NCBI GenBank assembly: GCA_018268695.1
Contig: JAFDWD010000337.1
Span: 1-10,529 of the forward strand
From: Actinomycetota bacterium
GTDB taxonomy: Bacteria > Actinomycetota > Thermoleophilia > Solirubrobacterales > 70-9
Direction: 5' to 3'
Length of the DNA stretch: 10,529 bases
Shown here: piece by piece, positions 6,368 through 10,529 of the stretch
How positions within the stretch are numbered: the stretch's first letter is position 1
How the letters are laid out: every line of letters starts with the position of its first letter
Position numbers and translations under genes: made by a program
The notes under the pieces: generated by a model
What the model was told of the DNA's origin: nothing
What the model saw: the letters and a program-made list of their open reading frames with translations, nothing else
The model's database searches: none

Positions 6368-7238
6368 TCTCCTCCGCGCCCTTCAGGCGTCGGGCGGCCG
6401 CAAGCAGGTCGGGGGTCCGCAGCTTGTCGGGATCGAGAACCGTCGCGCGGCTCCCGGCGAGCGCCTCGGTGACGACCTTACGGATGCGCCGGCCGTCCAG
6501 CCCGACCAGCTCGCGGGCGACCTGGGCGAGGTGCGGGTCTTGGGCGAGAAGACCGAGCTTCCGGTAGCGCTGCCCGAAGTCGGCGAGCGTTCGCCGCAGG
6601 ATGGCGAGGGCCCCGGCCTGGTCGGGGAGCGGCACCTCGATGCTCACGTCCGCGCGCGAGCGGAACGCTTCGTCGAGCGCCAGCGTGAAGTTCGAGGTGG
6701 CGATCGTGACGAGGTGTGGGTGGGCGCGGGCGTTGCGATCGAGCGCCATCAGCACGGCGTCGGTCGCCCGATGAACGTCGGCGGGATTCGCCGACAGCGA
6801 CGCGGCGCTGCGCGCGACCGCCATCGACTCCACCTCGTCGAGAAGGACGATCGTCGGCACCCCGTCGTCGGCGAGCATCGGGATGTGCTCGCAGAGCAGC
6901 TCGAAAACACGCTGCTGCGACTGGCCATGCTCGGCGCTCATCAGACCATGGGGGTTGATCTCGATCAGCCGCGCCGACCCGCCGGCGAGCGGCGCCAGCT
7001 GCTGAGCGACCCCGCGCGCTAGCGTCGTCTTGCCCGTCCCCGGTGGCCCATAGAGCAGGACCAGCCCGTGCAGCGACGTCGTGTCGAAAGGGAGTTCCGC
7101 GCGCAGGCGGAGCGCCAATGCGGCCTGGTTCAGCAGCCGGTCCTTGATCTCCTCGGCCGCGACGATCGAGCCCCAGGCCGCCGACAGGTCGGGGTGGGGC
7201 AATCGCCTGTTCTCGGTGATGTACTCGCTGACGTTCAT
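6342..7238 (-). CDS. cap6: Cap6, TRIP13/Pch2-like AAA+ ATPase of type III CBASS
   Basis: 298 residues, first gene of the operon, ATG at 7238 with only a weak ribosome binding site. It shows a complete AAA+ module: Walker A GPPGTGKT (64-71), Walker B IVLLDE (130-135), sensor-1 TSN (181-183), arginine-finger region FRSRAD (192-197) and sensor-2 region GLDGRRIRK (247-255). The short N-terminal part before the ATPase core fits bacterial TRIP13 homologues, which are smaller than the eukaryotic protein. Its known role is to remodel closed HORMA proteins, removing them from the CD-NTase and so setting the threshold for immunity. All key residues are intact, so it should hydrolyse ATP. A generic AAA+ chaperone is excluded by its neighbours, HORMA and cyclase. 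Confidence 0.92.
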   Translation of the reverse strand: MNVSEYITENRRLPHPDLSAAWGSIVAAEEIKDRLLNQAALALRLRAELPFDTTSLHGLVLLYGPPGTGKTTLARGVAQQLAPLAGGSARLIEINPHGLMSAEHGQSQQRVFELLCEHIPMLADDGVPTIVLLDEVESMAVARSAASLSANPADVHRATDAVLMALDRNARAHPHLVTIATSNFTLALDEAFRSRADVSIEVPLPDQAGALAILRRTLADFGQRYRKLGLLAQDPHLAQVARELVGLDGRRIRKVVTEALAGSRATVLDPDKLRTPDLLAAARRLKGAEESEVERAAA

Positions 7239-7301
7239 GCTCGTCTTTCAGTTCGTTCGGGTGGATTGATCGATGCGCGGCCGATGCTTCGAATCCCGAC
7301 T

Positions 7302-7345
7302 CGTAGAAGACGTAGCTACGACGCGCCTGTAGGTAGCTATGCATA
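7302..7345. promoter_or_regulatory. TAGCTA repeat cluster upstream of the CBASS operon (candidate operator)
   Basis: A perfect 10-base palindrome CGTAGCTACG (7311-7320) is followed 21 bp later, about two helical turns, by a second GTAGCTA (7333-7339). Further TCGTAG and TGTAGG half-like elements lie between and beside them. The cluster lies roughly 65-105 bases upstream of the Cap6 start, in the only sizeable gap before the operon. It could bind a dimeric regulator, perhaps the adjacent HARE-HTH protein. No convincing -35/-10 pair is assigned. Confidence 0.3.
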
Positions 7346-7396
7346 CGCCGCGGACGGAACCGCCACGCCACCGGCGCGGAAAACGGCCAAATACGT

Positions 7397-7412
7397 GGGT
7401 CGTGGCCGACCC
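7397..7412 (-). terminator. hairpin downstream of the HARE-HTH gene, possible weak terminator
   Basis: Perfect 6-bp stem GGGTCG/CGACCC with a 4-base loop, starting about 19 bases after the TAA (7431-7433) of the HARE-HTH gene on the minus strand. It is followed only by ACGTATTT, not a true T-run, so termination is uncertain and read-through into the CBASS operon is possible. Confidence 0.25.
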
Positions 7413-7430
7413 AGGCCGGGGCTTGAGGGA

Positions 7431-7853
7431 TTACGCGACCGCGCGGAGGCGATAACGGCCCGAGCGACCGCCGACGGCCTCGACGGCCTCGGAGCGACTG
7501 ACCTGGGCCAGAAAGGTCGCGAGCGGGTCTTTACCGGCCACCACGACATCCTCGGCGCGGAGCATCTCGAACCACTGGCGGTAATGGACTTCCTCGCCCG
7601 GATGGAGGTGCTTCTTCAACACCTCGACGGCGACCTCGCGCAGCCTCTGCCCGCGAAGCGCCCCGCCAAGGTCGTGGATCGTCGCCTGCGGCGAAACTCC
7701 CAGCACCTCGGCCAGAGAGCGCACCAGCCGCTCGTCGGCGACGACCTGGTCGGCGGCCTGGTCGGCGAGCTCCCTCAGTCGCTGCGCCCGCTCGCGTCCC
7801 TTCTCCAACCGCACGAGCATCTGCTCATACTCCCTGCGGAGACTCTCGGTCAT
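7431..7853 (-). CDS. coiled-coil plus HARE-HTH-like DNA-binding protein
   Basis: 140 residues from the ATG at 7853; an in-frame ATG at 7886 would add 11 residues, and neither has a clear ribosome binding site. Residues about 3-45 are a charged, Leu-rich helix (REYEQMLVRLEKGRERAQR) likely to form a coiled coil and dimerise. Residues about 67-137 resemble the HARE-HTH winged-helix fold: LREVAVEVLKKHL, then HYRQWFEML, then GKDPLATFLAQVSRSEAV, then GRYRL. Such domains occur in the RNA polymerase delta subunit and in domains fused to restriction and DNA-modification proteins, and bind DNA or sense modified DNA. The gene lies directly upstream of the CBASS operon in the same orientation, 192 bases away. 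A regulator of the operon is the simplest inference. The fold call is from pattern only. Confidence 0.68.
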   Translation of the reverse strand: MTESLRREYEQMLVRLEKGRERAQRLRELADQAADQVVADERLVRSLAEVLGVSPQATIHDLGGALRGQRLREVAVEVLKKHLHPGEEVHYRQWFEMLRAEDVVVAGKDPLATFLAQVSRSEAVEAVGGRSGRYRLRAVA

Positions 7854-8223
7854 CGGGAGTTCCACGGCACCGGCCACGGGTGCCATGTTCCCGCCGGTCC
7901 CGGACAGATGACCGCAGGATCCCGACATCCCGTACCCCGCCCGCATCTGTACCCGACGGGCACCGCACCCACCGCTGGCTTGCGCGGGTTGAGAGCCGTG
8001 CAGACGCGTGTTTGTCCGGGGCTCGCTACTCCGATCGGTCACTCCTCGGATCAGGTGGCAAATCCTCTCCGCGACGCCACGATCCGACAAGGCGGGCGCA
8101 GCAGGCGGTCCAACTCGCATTTCCTCGCCCGACTCCAACAACTGCCATCGAGCCTTCCGCTCGCCGCCGTGCTGCCGCGACACACGCTTCTCGTCGCCAG
8201 GCCGTAGGCCCCAAAGGCGACTC
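7854..8223. other. gene-poor region between integrase and HARE-HTH gene
   Basis: The minus-strand frame is open across much of it, but the predicted residues (many Gly, Ser, Arg and Cys, with no helical or strand pattern) do not look like a protein. I see no gene, no repeat array and no tRNA remnant. It holds the probable int terminator (8193-8221) and must contain the promoter of the HARE-HTH gene, which I cannot place. It is also a plausible location for the attachment-site arms of the integrase, but no repeat of the tRNA 3' end is present. Confidence 0.45.
8193..8221 (-). terminator. GC-rich hairpin just after the integrase stop
   Basis: Outer stem GTCGCC/GGCGAC (8193-8198/8216-8221) and inner stem GGCC/GGCC (8200-8203/8207-8210) around a GTA loop, beginning three bases after the integrase TGA on the minus strand. 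There is no T-tract, which is common for actinobacterial terminators. Confidence 0.45.
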
Positions 8224-9609
8224 TCAGGCGCGAGTGTGATTCGCTGCCGCCACGCCGACCGGGTCGGACGACGGGATTAGCTCCAGCCCTTCCCCGAGGC
8301 CCTCATCGAGGAGGCTCACGTAGACACGCAACGTAAATGCCGGGTCCGCATGCCCGAGCCACTTGGCGACCTGCTTGACGTTCCTGCCTTCGGCGAAAAG
8401 CAGAGACGCGCAGGTATGACGGAAGGCGTGGAAGGCGATCGCAGCCTTGCGGCCCTTCCGTGAGAGTCCCTCGGCGGCCGTCCCGCAGATCGCACAGGAC
8501 GGGAGAGAGAGGTCGTCGGTCGACGGCGCCAACGCACCCCGCCGCCCGCACAACGTCGCGTCGCCGCCGACCGGTGCGAGATGCCGCCGCCCCGAACGCA
8601 TCACCACCTCACGTAGCTCGACTTCGGCAACATCGGGGCCGACCTGGACGTAGAGACCTGCGTCGATCGCGGCAGGTGCCAGCACGCGCCGGTAGACGTT
8701 CCCGGGTACGAGCGGCGTGCCCACCGCCGATGCGAAGACCGGCGAGTCATCGCCCTGATAGGTGGCGTCCCTGTGGGCGGTCAGTCGATCGACCCACGCA
8801 GGGGCGAGCGGGATGTCCCGTTTCCCCTCGTCGCTCTTCAGATACTTCTTCCGCCGCCCTTTGTAGATCTGCTCTCGCACCCTGATTCGCGGCTCGTCGC
8901 CGACCAGGACGACGTTCTTCCAGTTGAGCCCGATCGCCTCTCCGATCCGCAGGCCGGTGACGGTCAGGAATTCGAAGAACAGCCGCCAGTCGGGATCGAC
9001 GGCATCGAGGAAGGCGGCCAGCTCGCTCCGCTTGAGGGCCTTGGCGCGCTCCTCGTCTTCGTCCTCTGCGACGTTCTTAGGCGGCGCCGGGATCCTCACG
9101 CCGGTCACGGGGTTGAAGTCGATCAACCTCTCTTCGATCGCGGTGTTGAAGAGCGGCGACAGCGCCCCGCGCGTCTTCTTCATCGCAGCATGGGACTTAC
9201 CGGCGTCCAGCATCGACTTGTAAAGACGACGCACCTCCGCTTGGTCGATCTCGGCCATCGACAAGCTCTCCCAGAGCGGCAGCGCATCGTCCCGGATCGA
9301 ACGCCGGTACTCGGTGCGGGTCTCCTCCCCGAAGCCTCGCTTGGTCCGCCCGGCGTAGGTCTCGATCCAGTCCGCGAAGTACTCGCCGAACTTGACCTTC
9401 GACTTCGGTCTGGTTTCCCCGGCGTCCTGGCGACCTTTCGCCGCGCGCGCCTCCTCGAAGGTCCGGTAGGTCTCGAACCGCTGTCGGCCGCGATGCCTTC
9501 TCGAAACGGCGTACTTGCAGTGGCAGCGACCCTTGCCGTTCACGTTTGGGCAGCCCTGCACGTGACGCCGGTAGATGCCGGGGATCGAGGTCTTGGTCAG
9601 CTTTGCCAT
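8224..9609 (-). CDS. tyrosine recombinase (phage-type integrase)
   Basis: 461 residues. ATG at 9609 with GGAGAG five bases upstream (9615-9620); the frame stays open further upstream, but that extension is not protein-like. An N-terminal Cys-rich arm-binding region (GCPNVNGKGRCHCKY, 19-33) is followed by a SAM-like core-binding domain (about 72-165). The catalytic domain contains R221 (TGLRIGEA), K258 (LKSDEGKRDIPL), H394 and R397 (HAFRHT), H420 (WLGH) and the nucleophile Y430 (TLRVYVS). All catalytic residues are present, so it should be active. Unusually, about 75 residues between the K and HxxR motifs (about 318-392) include HLAPVGGDATLCG and CAICG, a zinc-ribbon-like set (H343, C354, C372, C375). 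It would catalyse integration and excision of the element, probably at a tRNA. It follows the excisionase-like gene, 254 bases downstream. Confidence 0.93.
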   Translation of the reverse strand: MAKLTKTSIPGIYRRHVQGCPNVNGKGRCHCKYAVSRRHRGRQRFETYRTFEEARAAKGRQDAGETRPKSKVKFGEYFADWIETYAGRTKRGFGEETRTEYRRSIRDDALPLWESLSMAEIDQAEVRRLYKSMLDAGKSHAAMKKTRGALSPLFNTAIEERLIDFNPVTGVRIPAPPKNVAEDEDEERAKALKRSELAAFLDAVDPDWRLFFEFLTVTGLRIGEAIGLNWKNVVLVGDEPRIRVREQIYKGRRKKYLKSDEGKRDIPLAPAWVDRLTAHRDATYQGDDSPVFASAVGTPLVPGNVYRRVLAPAAIDAGLYVQVGPDVAEVELREVVMRSGRRHLAPVGGDATLCGRRGALAPSTDDLSLPSCAICGTAAEGLSRKGRKAAIAFHAFRHTCASLLFAEGRNVKQVAKWLGHADPAFTLRVYVSLLDEGLGEGLELIPSSDPVGVAAANHTRA

Positions 9610-9760
9610 GCAGTCTCTCCTTGCGTCTCGTCTTGGATCACCGCCCGGCGCTTCGGATCGCGCCGAACTCCCGTCCCTCGCCCGTCCGGCGGCTTTGACA
9701 ACCGCAGAACCGCGCCGCCCGCAGTGGCCGGAACCCGAGCCGCAGGCGAGGGCCGCAAGG

Positions 9761-9781
9761 AGCCCCGGCGTAGCCGGGGCT
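9761..9781. terminator. strong hairpin between the excisionase-like gene and integrase
   Basis: Perfect 9-bp stem AGCCCCGGC/GCCGGGGCT with a three-base GTA loop; an outer GGCC/GGCC pair could extend it. It lies about 85 bases after the excisionase-like stop and about 150 bases before the integrase start. It may terminate the relaxase-xis transcript or attenuate read-through into int. There is no T-run. It could also be a dispersed palindromic repeat, which cannot be judged from one copy. Confidence 0.4.
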
Positions 9782-9863
9782 TGAAGGCCGCGAGGACGGC
9801 GCAACGATCGCGGGCGCCAAAGCCGCCGTCCACCGGGTTTCCGTAACACCCGCGCAGCAGCGG

Positions 9864-10139
9864 TCAGGTACGCAGCCCGCCACCCTGCACCAACCAACGG
9901 TCGAGCTCCGAGCGCCGCGCGATCAGCGCCGAGCCGTCGTGGTGGACCGGGATGCGCCTGGCCGAGACAAGCGCGTAGACCCGCGAGCGCGGCGCGTCGA
10001 TATAGGCGGCGATCCGGTCGGCGCCGCGGAGCCAGCCGTCCTTCGACGCGGACTCCGAGCGCTCGCCGATCAGCTCGGCGGCGCGCCTGGCGATCTGCTC
10101 GATCAGCTCCTCGTCGACCTCCACGCGAAGCGCGGCCAT
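9864..10139 (-). CDS. excisionase-like helix-turn-helix protein
   Basis: 91 residues, ATG at 10139 with GAGGGGG about nine bases upstream. After a charged N-terminal helix (VDEELIEQIARRAAELIGE) it carries a compact MerR/excisionase-type winged helix: GADRIAAYIDAPRSRVYALV, then the wing RRIPVHHDGSALIARRSELDRWL. This is the pattern of small DNA-binding proteins (Xis, AlpA and similar) encoded beside tyrosine recombinases in actinobacterial elements, where they bend attachment-site DNA and favour excision. It starts 14 bases after the relaxase-like gene and precedes int, supporting a mobility module. It could instead be a transcriptional regulator of int. Confidence 0.8.
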   Translation of the reverse strand: MAALRVEVDEELIEQIARRAAELIGERSESASKDGWLRGADRIAAYIDAPRSRVYALVSARRIPVHHDGSALIARRSELDRWLVQGGGLRT

Positions 10140-10153
10140 TCAGCGCCACCCCC

Positions 10154-10529
10154 TCATAGCTCGATCTCCACCGTCTGCCCCCGCTCGATCGCCGGCGCCC
10201 GCTCGATCCCGAGCTCTCGTTGCGCGCGCCTGACCGAGTCCTGCGCACGGATGCGGTCCGCGCGCGCCGCCCGGTCATTCGGCTCGGGACCGAGAGCGGA
10301 GTCACGGTCCCGGATCCCGTTCGCGAGGCGGAAGGCTTCGATATCGCGCACCGCTCCGTCCCAGGCGACCCGCTCGCGACCCCTGGGCGGCCTCTCCCCC
10401 AGCTCGGCGACGATGTGGTCGGGCACCGAGACCCGCGCGGCGGCCAGCGCCAGGTCGACCCGCCGGTCGAGGACTGCGGCGACCGCCGCCCTCTCCGCCC
10501 GCGCATCGTGGACGGTCGGCGGAAGCCCG
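10154..10529 (-). CDS. C-terminus of a large conjugative-relaxase/TraA-like protein (runs off the right edge)
   Basis: The frame is open from the right edge to a TGA at 10154-10156, giving about 124 residues. A GTG at 10426 is internal and there is no reason to start there. The sequence has a recognisable tail pattern: VAELGERPPRGRERVAWDGA, then RDIEAFRLANGI, then ALGPEP and RRAQRELGIER. This resembles the C-terminal region of large actinobacterial MobF/TrwC-type relaxase-helicase proteins. Catalytic tyrosines and helicase motifs would lie upstream, outside the window, so intactness is unknown. Relaxases nick oriT and lead DNA into a recipient. Its position next to xis and int supports a mobilizable element. 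The assignment is by resemblance of the tail only. Confidence 0.62.
   Translation of the reverse strand, partial: GLPPTVHDARAERAAVAAVLDRRVDLALAAARVSVPDHIVAELGERPPRGRERVAWDGAVRDIEAFRLANGIRDRDSALGPEPNDRAARADRIRAQDSVRRAQRELGIERAPAIERGQTVEIEL

Larger units (their letters stand above)
1591..7238 (-). other. type III CBASS operon, six genes
   Basis: Six minus-strand genes are packed with overlaps of 26 (Cap6/Cap8), 4 (Cap8/HORMA), 4 (cyclase/S-4TM) and 4 bases (S-4TM/HEPN-like). The only gap is 10 bases, between HORMA and the cyclase. This implies one transcript and coupled translation. HORMA plus TRIP13-like ATPase defines type III CBASS. The usual effector with this signalling module is the NucC nuclease; here the slot holds an S-4TM membrane protein plus a large HEPN-like protein. 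No internal promoter or terminator is evident. Confidence 0.88.
1388..10529. mobile_element. putative tRNA-associated integrative/mobilizable element carrying CBASS (far end outside window)
   Basis: Seen: a tRNA gene whose 3' end faces the region, a defence operon, then a tyrosine recombinase, an excisionase-like HTH protein and the C-terminus of a relaxase-like protein, all on one strand. Known: tyrosine recombinases commonly insert actinobacterial elements at tRNA 3' ends, and relaxase-xis-int order is typical of such elements. Inferred: the whole stretch is one element with CBASS as cargo between int and the tRNA. I could not find a repeat of the tRNA 3' end inside the window, so the left boundary at the tRNA is a hypothesis and the right boundary is unseen. 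An att site between int and the HARE-HTH gene remains an alternative. Confidence 0.4.

Noticed and set aside
7288..7300. TTCGAATCCCG-like sequence resembling a tRNA T-arm upstream of the CBASS operon.
   Set aside because: The flanking bases do not form a T-stem and it does not match the tRNA at 1314-1387 beyond the common loop.
8025..8033. GCTACTCCG, the reverse complement of a 9-base stretch in the tRNA 5' part (CGGAGTAGC), considered as an attachment site near int.
   Set aside because: A 9-base match is expected by chance at this window size, and integration normally uses the tRNA 3' end, which is not repeated here.
9695..9700. A perfect TTGACA (-35 consensus) on the plus strand in the gap upstream of int.
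   Set aside because: No -10-like element lies at suitable distance and no plus-strand gene follows; on the minus strand it reads TTGTCA, also without a -10.
9610..10506. The integrase frame stays open for about 900 bases upstream of its start, giving a hypothetical 760-residue protein.
   Set aside because: The extension is Arg/Gly-rich without protein character, overlaps the well-formed excisionase-like and relaxase-like genes in another frame, and the ATG at 9609 has a good ribosome binding site and begins the known integrase N-terminal pattern.
1..10529. Search for CRISPR arrays, insertion sequences and rRNA genes.
   Set aside because: No regularly spaced repeats, transposase frames with terminal inverted repeats, or rRNA-like stretches were seen.

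Overview
The window is GC-rich throughout and reads as actinobacterial, most likely from the Thermoleophilia/Solirubrobacterales. That placement is an inference from base composition and from the look of the integrase and aminopeptidase; no rRNA or marker gene is present to confirm it.

Left part (1-1387, probably chromosomal): the N-terminus of an M29-type aminopeptidase and a small two-helix membrane protein lie on the minus strand. They are divergent from a solo nucleotidyltransferase-fold protein on the plus strand, which is followed by a tRNA gene with anticodon CAT.

Central part (1591-7238, minus strand): this is a complete type III CBASS anti-phage operon, transcribed right to left. 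The order is Cap6 (TRIP13/Pch2-like AAA+ ATPase), a small protein in the Cap8 position, Cap7 (bacterial HORMA protein), the CD-NTase (cyclic-oligonucleotide synthase), an S-4TM four-helix membrane effector, and a 667-residue protein whose C-terminus carries a HEPN-like RNTLVH motif. The genes overlap or nearly abut, so they should be made together. By family knowledge, HORMA switches the CD-NTase on after sensing a peptide, Cap6 pulls HORMA off to hold it inactive, and the signal opens or activates the membrane effector. The HEPN-like protein is not a standard CBASS part and is the most interesting gene here: it could be a second effector (an RNase), a regulator, or an antitoxin-like partner.

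Upstream of the operon (7431-7853) lies a coiled-coil plus HARE-HTH-like gene, also on the minus strand. Between it and the operon is a 192-base gap with two TAGCTA repeats 21 bp apart. A 370-base gap without a gene separates it from the integrase.

Right part (8224-10529, minus strand): the C-terminus of a large conjugative-relaxase-like protein, an excisionase-like HTH protein and a tyrosine recombinase with an inserted zinc-ribbon-like segment. Together with the tRNA at 1314-1387, whose 3' end faces this DNA, the layout suggests an integrative/mobilizable element inserted at the tRNA, carrying CBASS as cargo between integrase and tRNA. The second attachment site is not in the window, so the boundaries are inferred.
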